Shown: positions 6,036 through 12,309 of the stretch, piece after piece | Numbering within the stretch: position 1 is the stretch's first letter | How the letters are laid out: every line of letters starts with the position of its first letter | Source of the DNA: Intestinibacter sp034113885 | GTDB taxonomy: Bacteria; Bacillota; Clostridia; Peptostreptococcales; Peptostreptococcaceae | Direction: 5' to 3' | Assembly: GCF_034113885.1 (NCBI RefSeq) | Contig: NZ_JAXEWM010000234.1 | Coordinates: forward strand, 1 to 15,287 | DNA: 15,287 nucleotides | Notes under the pieces: model-generated | Told to the model about the DNA's origin: nothing | Seen by the model: the letters and a program-made list of their open reading frames with translations, nothing else | The model's database searches: none | Position numbers and translations under genes: made by a program

Positions 6036-6755
6036 TTATGCTAAGCTTAAAGCTATTTCCATCATCTTAGTAAATGCTGTTTGTCTTTCCTTTGAAGTAG
6101 TTTCTTCTCCTCTTAAAGGACAGTCAGATATAGTAACTATTGCTAAAGCATTTACTCCTGCTCTAGCTGCATTCATGTAAAGTGCTGCTGCTTCCATTTC
6201 AACGCAAAGAGCACCCATTTTTTGCCATGACTTTAATCCTTCTAATCCATCATCACCGTAGAATACGTCACTTGATACTATATTTCCTACTGTTACATCT
6301 ATACCAAGCTCTTTAGCATTATTTACAGCCTTTTGAAGTAACTCAAAGCTCGCAATAGGTGCATATGTACCTGGTAATTTGTATTGAGATGCGTAATTTG
6401 AGTCTGTACAAGCTCCCATACCTATTACAACATCGTGTAGGTTTAATTTGTCGCTTATAGCTCCTGCAGAACCTATTCTTATAAGGTTTTTAACTCCATA
6501 GAAATTAATTAATTCATAAGAGTATATTCCCATAGATGGCATACCCATACCTGAACCTTGAACAGATACCCTTTTGCCTTTATAATATCCTGTATATCCA
6601 TACATTCCTCTTACAGTATTGTATCTCACTGGATTTTCTAAGAAAGTCTCAGCTATAAATTGAGCTCTTAGTGGATCTCCTGGTAATAATACTGTTTCAG
6701 CTATATCTCCCACCTTAGCTTCTAGATGTGGAGTTGGTACTGGTGATTTACTCAT
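6036..6755 (-). CDS. deoD: Purine nucleoside phosphorylase, DeoD type
   Basis: DeoD is the hexameric cytoplasmic enzyme that splits purine (deoxy)nucleosides with phosphate into base and (deoxy)ribose-1-phosphate for salvage. The 239-residue product matches the E. coli enzyme along its length. Visible residues are His10 (substrate from the neighbouring subunit), phosphate-binding Arg30, Arg49 and Arg93, the G-M-G-M-P-S loop (69-74), ribose-binding Met187-Glu188 (V-E-M-E-A-A-A), and catalytic Asp211 with Arg224 (E-R-Q). These follow the E. coli positions with a constant shift of 6 to 7. The start is ATG 6755 after AGGAGG (6769-6764). The gene is monocistronic, with a possible promoter and an inverted repeat upstream. 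No deoC, deoB or other nucleoside genes are beside it. Confidence 0.97.
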   Translation of the reverse strand: MSKSPVPTPHLEAKVGDIAETVLLPGDPLRAQFIAETFLENPVRYNTVRGMYGYTGYYKGKRVSVQGSGMGMPSMGIYSYELINFYGVKNLIRIGSAGAISDKLNLHDVVIGMGACTDSNYASQYKLPGTYAPIASFELLQKAVNNAKELGIDVTVGNIVSSDVFYGDDGLEGLKSWQKMGALCVEMEAAALYMNAARAGVNALAIVTISDCPLRGEETTSKERQTAFTKMMEIALSLA

Positions 6756-6807
6756 TTTAAATTCCTCCTAGCTTCTATAATTTATATGAATCTAAATATA
6801 TTTTCAT

Positions 6808-6836
6808 TAATTATAGATATTTAAAGTCTATAATTA
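6808..6836 (-). repeat. Inverted repeat upstream of deoD
   Basis: TAATTATAGA (6808-6817) and TCTATAATTA (6827-6836) are perfect 10-bp arms around 9 nt. The repeat lies in the predicted deoD leader, about 40 nt before the SD. It may be an operator or a 5' hairpin. No regulator can be named from the sequence. Confidence 0.45.
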
Positions 6837-6850
6837 TTTCAAATATCTAT

Positions 6851-6880
6851 ATTATATATTATATACCTAATTACATACAA
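6851..6880 (-). promoter_or_regulatory. Possible deoD promoter
   Basis: On the minus strand TTGTAT (6880-6875), an 18-bp spacer and TATAAT (6856-6851) form a plausible promoter. Several other TATAAT-like hexamers occur nearby in this AT-rich stretch, so the choice is uncertain. Confidence 0.45.
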
Positions 6881-6931
6881 ATATAAAATATAAATATAAG
6901 CTGTTAATTTTTAACTATTTCCAAATAAGCG

Positions 6932-6968
6932 AAAAAATAGATGCTATTTTATAAATAACATCTATTTT
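6932..6968 (-). terminator. Intrinsic terminator downstream of the 171-aa membrane protein gene
   Basis: Arms 6934-6943 (AAAATAGATG) and 6959-6968 (CATCTATTTT) form a 10-bp stem. On the minus strand it is followed by six U residues (6937-6932). It separates the upstream gene from deoD. Confidence 0.75.
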
Positions 6969-7017
6969 GAAACTTTTATTGATATTTAATTTTTTAATTA
7001 ATTTTGATTTTAATAAA

Positions 7018-7533
7018 TTAATTATTTACTACGTTGTTCCCCTCTTTTTCTCTTTCTATCATTAGTATAAATCTCTTCATTTGAATTATTTTACTTCTAA
7101 CTTCATTAGACTCTGCATGTTTCATATAAGGAACATAACTTACAGCGTAATCACTACCATTTGCACGTAAATTTAAATCAATTTTATCTATAAAAGTTTG
7201 ATTATTTAGTGTCAATGACGGAGAAATAACACCACTATTCTTATCTGCTCTTATATGATAATGTATGTTGATATCATCAACTTCGTCTAAAGTGAATTTG
7301 TGTAAAGTAACATTATTAGAATCAAGTAGATAAATACAATTATCTTTTCCTAGAGCTATGTTTGGACTTCCTTCATTTCCAAAAATCATAAATTTAACAT
7401 TTTCAGAAAGAATTTTTTTAGCTTTGTTTTTTGATTTTTGCTCCCTTTGGTTTTTACTTTCAAGTGCATAATATATAATAATCCCTATTATTGCAATACT
7501 TGCTAAAACCTTTAATATGTTGTCCATTGTCAT
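7018..7533 (-). CDS. Membrane-anchored hypothetical protein, 171 aa
   Basis: I do not recognise a family. Residues about 5-23 are one hydrophobic helix (ILKVLASIAIIGIIIYYAL), followed by a strongly basic, polar stretch (24-43). By the positive-inside rule this places the remaining 125 or so residues in the cytoplasm. That part looks like a compact beta-rich domain: strands around 45-63, 65-82 (I-Y-L-L-D) and 84-95, then a Ser/Asn-rich section, closing with an amphipathic helix at about 143-165. The outline (single helix plus small beta domain ending in a helix) is reminiscent of bacterial PH-like proteins, but this is only a shape argument. The start is ATG 7533 after a G-rich SD (GAGGGGGG). 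The gene is alone between two minus-strand terminators and has a long inverted repeat over its likely promoter. Confidence 0.7.
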   Translation of the reverse strand: MTMDNILKVLASIAIIGIIIYYALESKNQREQKSKNKAKKILSENVKFMIFGNEGSPNIALGKDNCIYLLDSNNVTLHKFTLDEVDDINIHYHIRADKNSGVISPSLTLNNQTFIDKIDLNLRANGSDYAVSYVPYMKHAESNEVRSKIIQMKRFILMIEREKEGNNVVNN

Positions 7534-7566
7534 AATCCATTCCCCCCTCTTTAGAACACTTCTTAC

Positions 7567-7611
7567 TTAAAGTATAATCTACTTTGACCCAAAAAAAAAG
7601 TTATACTTTAA
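7567..7611 (-). promoter_or_regulatory. Long inverted repeat flanking the likely promoter of the 171-aa protein gene
   Basis: TTAAAGTATAA (7567-7577) and TTATACTTTAA (7601-7611) are perfect 11-bp arms, 23 bp apart. The promoter-proximal arm contains a -10-like TATACT (7576-7571 on the minus strand). There is no good -35 box at 17 bp, as expected if an activator or alternative factor were needed. This could be a pair of half-sites for a dimeric regulator. Confidence 0.45.
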
Positions 7612-7621
7612 AAAAAGTCAG

Positions 7622-7657
7622 AAAAAAATGGAAAATCATTTAAAAAGTGATTTTTCC
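7622..7657 (-). terminator. Terminator of the vanY-vanR-vanS-like operon
   Basis: On the minus strand arms 7657-7648 and 7638-7630 (GGAAAAATCA against TGATTTTCC, one bulged base) form the stem, followed after one A by seven U residues (7628-7622). Confidence 0.8.
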
Positions 7658-7711
7658 GTATTAAAATTTCTAAAATTCAGCTTTTATAAAGTTATATTTT
7701 TAACTATTTTC

Positions 7712-8839
7712 TCAACGCATATCATTTTCTTTATCTAAAAGAGGTAATTGAACTTTAAACACTGTTTTTTCTCCATCGCTATGAGCGCTGATTTGTCCAT
7801 CGTGTAGTGTGACGATACTTTTTGTTATAGCTAGGCCTAAGCCTGAACCACCGTCGTTTTTGTTTCTAGATTTTTCAACTCTGTAAAATCTATCGAATAT
7901 ATACGGAAGCTCTACAGCTGGTATAGGATTTCCGTAGCTTATTACATCTACTATAGCGAAACTGCCTTCTTTATATGCATATATATCTAGGTAATCGCCT
8001 GTACCGTATTTAATGCCGTTGTTTATTAAATTTTGGAATGCTCTAACTAATTTATTTGGATCAGCATAAATTATCATCTTGTCTTCAGAAAAGAAGCTTC
8101 TACCTTCGATTTTTTCACTTTGGAATTGATACCCAAATTGGAATATAATTTGATTTAGTAATTCAACTAAATTTATCTCGATTTTATTTAAAGTTATAGA
8201 ACGATTTTGAACCTTTGTAAGCTCAAATAAATCGTTTATAAGAATTTCTAATTCCTTTGATTTTTCGTAGGCAATATCTACATAATATCTAAGCTGCACT
8301 TCATCTCTGTATTTATCGTCGTTTATAAGTCCTAGGTATCCCTTTATCGATGTAAGAGGTGTTCTTAAATCGTGTGATACATTTGTGATTAGGTCCGCCT
8401 TTGTCTGTTGGGCCTTTCTTTCTTCTATAGTTACGTTTTTAAGTAATAGAGAAATAATATTTATATTGTCAGCTAGAGTTTTTATATCGCCTTTGCAGTC
8501 GATGCTTATAGTTTTATCTAGGTCTCCACCGGCCATTTTATTTGTAACCTCTACAATCTTTAAAAATGCAGTTAAAGATTTTCTCATGAACAAATAATAT
8601 ACAAAAAATGTAAACACAGCAATTATTATATAATATAAATAATTACCTATAGTTTGATCCTTAAAAAACTTAAAAAAGTTTATTGCATTTACTATTGCAC
8701 CGCCATACTGGCTATTGTATCTATAATATCTATCTAAAATAACTTTAAGTATCACAAAACTAGTAGATACACTGATAAAACTTAAAAACAAATAAACTAT
8801 AGGCATTATAGCATAATTTAGCGCTTTATTATTTTTCAA
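7712..8839 (-). CDS. VanS-like sensor histidine kinase
   Basis: This membrane kinase of about 375 residues is partner to the adjacent regulator. It has helix 1 (about 10-32), a short outer loop of only about 30 residues, helix 2 (about 66-85), a HAMP linker, then HisKA with the phospho-accepting His (N-V-S-H-D-L-R-T-P-L-T-S, about residue 156). The ATPase domain shows an N box (L-I-N-N-G-I-K-Y), the F box (I-F-D-R-F-Y-R) and the G2 box (G-G-S-G-L-G-L-A-I). The G1 box reads S-Y-G-N-P-I-P rather than D-x-G-x-G-I-P; loss of this Asp is tolerated in VanS-type kinases. The frame is open to TTG 8851, which abuts the SD GGGGAG; TTG 8839 is better spaced. Either start overlaps the regulator gene. The tiny outer loop suggests sensing within the membrane or through a partner protein. 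Confidence 0.88.
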   Translation of the reverse strand: MKNNKALNYAIMPIVYLFLSFISVSTSFVILKVILDRYYRYNSQYGGAIVNAINFFKFFKDQTIGNYLYYIIIAVFTFFVYYLFMRKSLTAFLKIVEVTNKMAGGDLDKTISIDCKGDIKTLADNINIISLLLKNVTIEERKAQQTKADLITNVSHDLRTPLTSIKGYLGLINDDKYRDEVQLRYYVDIAYEKSKELEILINDLFELTKVQNRSITLNKIEINLVELLNQIIFQFGYQFQSEKIEGRSFFSEDKMIIYADPNKLVRAFQNLINNGIKYGTGDYLDIYAYKEGSFAIVDVISYGNPIPAVELPYIFDRFYRVEKSRNKNDGGSGLGLAITKSIVTLHDGQISAHSDGEKTVFKVQLPLLDKENDMR

Positions 8840-9521
8840 TTTTATAACCAACTCCCCACACTGTATGAATTATTTTTTCGCCGTTTAAACATTTATCAAG
8901 CTTATCTCTAAGTCTACTGATATGTACCATTACAGTGTTATTTGATTGGAAGTATTTTTCTTTCCATACCTTTTCAAATATTTCCTCAGAAGAAAATACT
9001 CTACCTTTATTGCTAGCCATCAAATATAAAATATCGAACTCTCTAGCTGTCAAAGATATTTCCTCTCCAGCTGCCACTACCTTGTGTCTAGTTTTATCGA
9101 TAGTAAGGGAACCTACATTTATTAAATCAGATTCCTCCTGAGTAGTATTATTTAAATAATAGCTTCTTCTAAGTAGAGCCTTTACTCTTACTGTAAATTC
9201 TAGTGGATTAAATGGTTTAGTCATATAATCGTCTGCACCTGTCATCAATCCTTGTATTTTATCCATATCCTCAGATTTAGCGCTTAACATTAAAATAGGC
9301 GTATTCTTAGTTTGTCTTATTTTCTTGCACACTTCAATACCGTTTAGCTTAGGCATCATTATGTCTAAAACTAATAAATCAATTTCTTCGTTTTCCATTA
9401 TATCTAAGGCTTCTTGACCATCCTTTGCCTTTACAACCTTATAGCCTTCATTTAAAAGATATATTTCAAGTAAATCTCTTATTTCTTTTTCATCATCTGC
9501 AACTAATATTTTATTATTCAA
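8829..9521 (-). CDS. VanR-like OmpR-family response regulator
   Basis: This is a 230-residue DNA-binding regulator. The receiver domain (1-120) has the acidic pair D-D-E (9-11), the phospho-acceptor Asp in L-V-L-D-I-M-M-P (about residue 53), Ser/Thr at L-S-A, and Lys in T-K-P-F (about 103). The C-terminal winged helix (about 130-228) has L-T-A-R-E-F-D-I-L, V-M-V-H-I-S-R-L-R-D-K-L and ends T-V-W-G-V-G-Y-K-I-E-K, an ending shared with VanR proteins. The TTG start at 9521 overlaps the TGA stop of the VanY-like gene (TTGA), with SD AGGAAGG inside that gene, so the two are translationally coupled. Targets probably include its own operon promoter near 10200-10300. The VanR resemblance is strong at family level but does not prove glycopeptide response. 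Confidence 0.92.
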   Translation of the reverse strand: MNNKILVADDEKEIRDLLEIYLLNEGYKVVKAKDGQEALDIMENEEIDLLVLDIMMPKLNGIEVCKKIRQTKNTPILMLSAKSEDMDKIQGLMTGADDYMTKPFNPLEFTVRVKALLRRSYYLNNTTQEESDLINVGSLTIDKTRHKVVAAGEEISLTAREFDILYLMASNKGRVFSSEEIFEKVWKEKYFQSNNTVMVHISRLRDKLDKCLNGEKIIHTVWGVGYKIEK

Positions 9522-10171
9522 GTCGAACCATCCTTCCTAAGTGACAAATCATCGACATACGCTTCAAGTGTTAAATTATTTTCGTAGATGTATTTAGCTA
9601 CGTCCTCTCCTACATATCTAATATGTACAATGTTTTTCTCTTTGCAATCTCTAATTACAAAGCCGTATTTATATGAATTTTTTTCAATCCATTCGTACTC
9701 TTCACTATCTTTTTGAAGATTATACTCTTTATTAGTTAAATCTATACAAAGACCAGTTTGATGCTCGCTAGTACCTGGTTTTTCCACTAAACTATCTGCC
9801 TCGTCACTTCCTACCTCTAAGACCTTCATATAGTAATCTTTGTACTGATCTGCATAAGATATATACGCTGATTTTCCTATTAAATCTATATTATCTTGAG
9901 CTGCATCATCTACTAATTTTTCTAAAGCTTCTTTCGCCTCTTTAGTCATTTTCTTCTTTGAGTCTTCCGTATCATTTGCAAAAGAAATATTAATTTCTCG
10001 TAAATTTTCTGGAATAAATCTACTGCTAAGCTGATTTTCTTCATTTACAATCAAAGCTATGCCACTACTTGTATTGTCACCATAAACATATTTATTTGAT
10101 ACTATATTTTTCGTAAAATTAAATCCTATAAATACTGCTAATAATAACAATAGAACTTGGACCTTTTTCAT
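9518..10171 (-). CDS. VanY-like M15B peptidase homologue with altered active site
   Basis: The 217-residue product has an N-terminal signal anchor (M-K-K then hydrophobic to about residue 18, no lipobox), so the domain is outside the membrane. The D-Ala-D-Ala carboxypeptidase (VanY/M15B) fold is seen in residues 75-200: S-A-Y-I-S-Y-x-D-Q, G-T-S-E-H-Q-T-G-L-C-I-D-L and H-I-R-Y-V-G-E-D-V-A. Zinc ligands His137, Asp144 and His183 are kept. Two catalytic positions differ. The Arg of the family S-G-Y-R motif is Ile104, and the Glu of the E-x-x-H motif is Asn180 (N-I-V-H). Hydrolysis of the terminal D-Ala of peptidoglycan precursors therefore seems doubtful; a binding or sensing role is inferred. 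It is the first gene of the operon with the VanR- and VanS-like genes and overlaps the next. SD AGGAGG precedes ATG 10171. Confidence 0.85.
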   Translation of the reverse strand: MKKVQVLLLLLAVFIGFNFTKNIVSNKYVYGDNTSSGIALIVNEENQLSSRFIPENLREINISFANDTEDSKKKMTKEAKEALEKLVDDAAQDNIDLIGKSAYISYADQYKDYYMKVLEVGSDEADSLVEKPGTSEHQTGLCIDLTNKEYNLQKDSEEYEWIEKNSYKYGFVIRDCKEKNIVHIRYVGEDVAKYIYENNLTLEAYVDDLSLRKDGST

Positions 10172-10193
10172 AATTATTCCTCCTAAAAAAATA

Positions 10194-10298
10194 TTAAGTA
10201 TATCTTAAGGAGAAATAATTAATATATATATAATATATCCTTACATAATTATAAAATATTTTTACAAAATATTAAATTACATTTTTGTCATTTGTAAA
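10194..10298 (-). promoter_or_regulatory. Upstream region of the VanY-like operon with candidate operator repeats
   Basis: Two inverted repeats lie in this gene-free stretch: TTTACAAA (10261-10268) with TTTGTAAA (10291-10298), and TTAAG-TATAT-CTTAA (10194-10208). Several TATAAT hexamers occur on the minus strand, none with a convincing -35 box. A weak basal promoter activated by the VanR-like regulator would fit, but no site can be assigned with confidence. Confidence 0.3.
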
Positions 10299-10299
10299 T

Positions 10300-10343
10300 A
10301 AAAAAGAATAAGTTTACATAATATTATACCAGTAAACTTATTC
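10300..10343 (-). terminator. Strong terminator of the rtcB operon
   Basis: A perfect 12-bp stem pairs GAATAAGTTTAC (10306-10317) with GTAAACTTATTC (10332-10343), with a 14-nt loop. On the minus strand it is followed by six U residues (10305-10300). It insulates the VanY-like operon from upstream transcription. Confidence 0.9.
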
Positions 10344-10357
10344 TACTTAAAACTTTT

Positions 10358-10783
10358 TTAGTTATATAATTCTTCTAAAAGATCTTTAGCAAAGTGATTT
10401 ATAACTACATAATCTCCTTCTATATCCTTTTTGTCGATTAATCCTGTAAATATGTTAGAATTTCTGATTTCAAGTAGCATGAAGCTGTTTATCTTGCAAA
10501 GTGACAATATATAAGAGTAATCATCGTCTATTATAAATCCATTTTCAAAATCGTAGTCCTCGCTTACTATTTCGAAGTTTTCACCGTAAGTTCCTTTATC
10601 TGTGTTAATTATAGGTAAATACTTGTGAAATTGACTTATTGCATAAGATTTTTCATAGCGAACTTTAAGTCTCTCCTCTTGTGATAAGTCGAAGTAGCCT
10701 TTACCAAATATAGAAGCTATTAAATCGTTTATATTATTTAGTTTAAATTGTTGTCCTTGTATTACTACAACTAATGGTTCCAT
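10358..10783 (-). CDS. Hypothetical protein, 141 aa, downstream of rtcB
   Basis: I do not recognise a family. The product is cytoplasmic-looking: no signal peptide or membrane helix, and acidic overall. It opens with a short beta segment (E-P-L-V-V-V-I-Q-G-Q-Q-F-K-L), then a helical stretch containing F-D-L-S-Q-E-E-R-L-K-V-R-Y. A very acidic middle follows (Y-D-F-E-N-G-F-I-I-D-D-D-Y), then alternating strands and a C-terminal helix (F-A-K-D-L-L-E-E-L). The start is ATG 10783 with SD GGGGGAG. It is separated from the rtcB stop by 46 nt with no terminator between, and a strong terminator follows it, so both are probably on one transcript. Position suggests a link to RNA repair or its regulation. 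Nothing in the sequence shows nuclease or cyclase motifs. Confidence 0.7.
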   Translation of the reverse strand: MEPLVVVIQGQQFKLNNINDLIASIFGKGYFDLSQEERLKVRYEKSYAISQFHKYLPIINTDKGTYGENFEIVSEDYDFENGFIIDDDYSYILSLCKINSFMLLEIRNSNIFTGLIDKKDIEGDYVVINHFAKDLLEELYN

Positions 10784-10829
10784 TTATGTTCTCCCCCTAT
10801 AATTATAAATTTAAAAAGACTTTATAAGT

Positions 10830-12050
10830 CTAATTGCTTTTGAAATTGTAAATCGGTTTTATTATTTTCACTATATCTACTGTATCTGTTATATTGTTTA
10901 AAATATCTTCAATAGGCTTGTATGCCTGAGGAGCTTCATCTAAAGTAGATACGTTTACGCAGGTTGTAAAAATTCCCTTCATGGAAGCCTTGTAATCATT
11001 CATATGGATTTTATCCTTGGCTCCTGCTCTAGATAAAATTCTGCCTGCACCGTGTGGAGCTGAGTAGTTCCAGTTAGGATTTCCCTTACCTTTTCCCAAG
11101 ATAACTCCATCTCTCATATTTATAGGGATTAGTAAATCCTCTCCCTCATATGCAGATATAGCTCCCTTTCTCAAAATAGACTTGTCTATTTCTATATAGT
11201 TATGGATGCTTTCAAATTTATTCAATTTATCGTAATCTAGTCCAATAAATTCGACTATTCGTCTCGCCATAAGTTCTCTATTTTTAGTGGCGTACTTTTG
11301 TACAATATCCATATCGTGAAGGTAGTCCTTTAAGTTATCTCCCTCTATGTAGCATAAGTCCTTTGGAATCTTACTTTCTACACGAAGAGATTTCTTTAAA
11401 TTTTTAAGAGCCTTTTCTATTTTTTTACTCTTACCTGCTTTTTTATATTCGTCTATTAATTCCTTTGATTTTTTTTCGTATTCATCGCTTATATAGTTTA
11501 AAGTATTATACCCGACAGATTGATAGTGGTTTGCAACTTGAAGCCCTAGGTTTCTGCTGCCTGAGTGAATAACTAAATATTTATTATCAGAATCGTCCTT
11601 GTCGATTTCGATAAAGTGATTTCCTCCGCCAAGTGAACCTAACGCTCTGTTAAATTCAGTTGGATTTTTAGGAATATCGTCTAAGCATTTGATTTTAAGT
11701 ATTTCATCTAAATAGTCTATCACAGGTTTATTATTTATCTTAAATCCATGTGGTATGTTGTTTTTTATAAAATCATCGATTTTCTTCAAATCCAAGTCTA
11801 AATTTCCAAGTTCCACACATAAAACACCACACCCTATATCTACACCTACTAAATTTGGAACTATCTTATCCTTTATAGTCATAGTAGTCCCTATTACACA
11901 ACCAGAGCCCTTATGGCAATCTGGCATTATTCTTATATTTAAATCCTCTACAAATTCTTGATCTAGAAGCTGTTTAACTTGAGCTATAGTCTCATCATCT
12001 ATATTAGCTGTAAACACTTCTGCCTCGTTAAAATTTCCTTTTATTAACAA
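10830..12050 (-). CDS. rtcB: RtcB family tRNA/RNA-splicing ligase
   Basis: RtcB joins RNA ends carrying 2',3'-cyclic phosphate or 3'-phosphate to 5'-OH ends, using GTP and Mn2+. The product is about 406 residues, close to E. coli RtcB (408). Visible motifs are D-C-H-K-G, the metal-binding Asp and Cys in G-V-D-I-G-C-G-V, the His of G-G-G-N-H-F, the His of I-H-S-G-S-R, the His of H-N-Y-I-E, and the guanylated His in A-P-H-G-A-G-R. It closes with D-E-A-P-x-A-Y-K. A Lys-rich helical segment (about residues 190-225) is present. The frame is open to GTG 12059, which abuts the SD AAAGGGG; TTG 12050 is better spaced. No archease, RtcA or RtcR gene lies nearby. It heads a two-gene unit with an unrecognised 141-residue protein. 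Confidence 0.93.
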   Translation of the reverse strand: MLIKGNFNEAEVFTANIDDETIAQVKQLLDQEFVEDLNIRIMPDCHKGSGCVIGTTMTIKDKIVPNLVGVDIGCGVLCVELGNLDLDLKKIDDFIKNNIPHGFKINNKPVIDYLDEILKIKCLDDIPKNPTEFNRALGSLGGGNHFIEIDKDDSDNKYLVIHSGSRNLGLQVANHYQSVGYNTLNYISDEYEKKSKELIDEYKKAGKSKKIEKALKNLKKSLRVESKIPKDLCYIEGDNLKDYLHDMDIVQKYATKNRELMARRIVEFIGLDYDKLNKFESIHNYIEIDKSILRKGAISAYEGEDLLIPINMRDGVILGKGKGNPNWNYSAPHGAGRILSRAGAKDKIHMNDYKASMKGIFTTCVNVSTLDEAPQAYKPIEDILNNITDTVDIVKIIKPIYNFKSN

Positions 12051-12309
12051 ATTAAACACCCCTTTAAAAAAATTATACCCATTTATTATGAATGAAAATC
12101 GAAAAATCGAGTAAAAATAGACTATATAATTAATATTAACTTATATCCATTTTAAATGCTATAAATTTAAATATTTTTATTTAAAGTAACAAAAATATAA
12201 CTATTTTGTAATAAAACTGTAAGATAAGCCAAGTGAATAATATGATATACTCTAATTGTCAATAGATTTTTCGTTTGAATTGAAACAATTAATATTAAGG
12301 TGGTGAATT
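12051..12309. promoter_or_regulatory. Divergent rtcB / glycosyltransferase intergenic region
   Basis: For the plus strand, TGATATACT at 12243-12251 is an extended -10 element, with an overlapping alternative CTGTAA-18-TATGAT (12217-12246). Just after it, AATTGTCAAT (12254-12263) can pair with 12279-12290 with a 2-nt bulge, a possible leader hairpin. For rtcB, TATAAT at 12077-12072 would start transcription at the SD itself, so the true promoter is probably further upstream and was not identified. Nothing else is recognisable here. Confidence 0.35.

Noticed and set aside
7712..10171. Vancomycin resistance gene cluster
   Set aside because: Only VanR-, VanS- and VanY-like proteins are present. 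No ligase, dehydrogenase, racemase or VanX exists in the window, and the VanY-like active site is altered.
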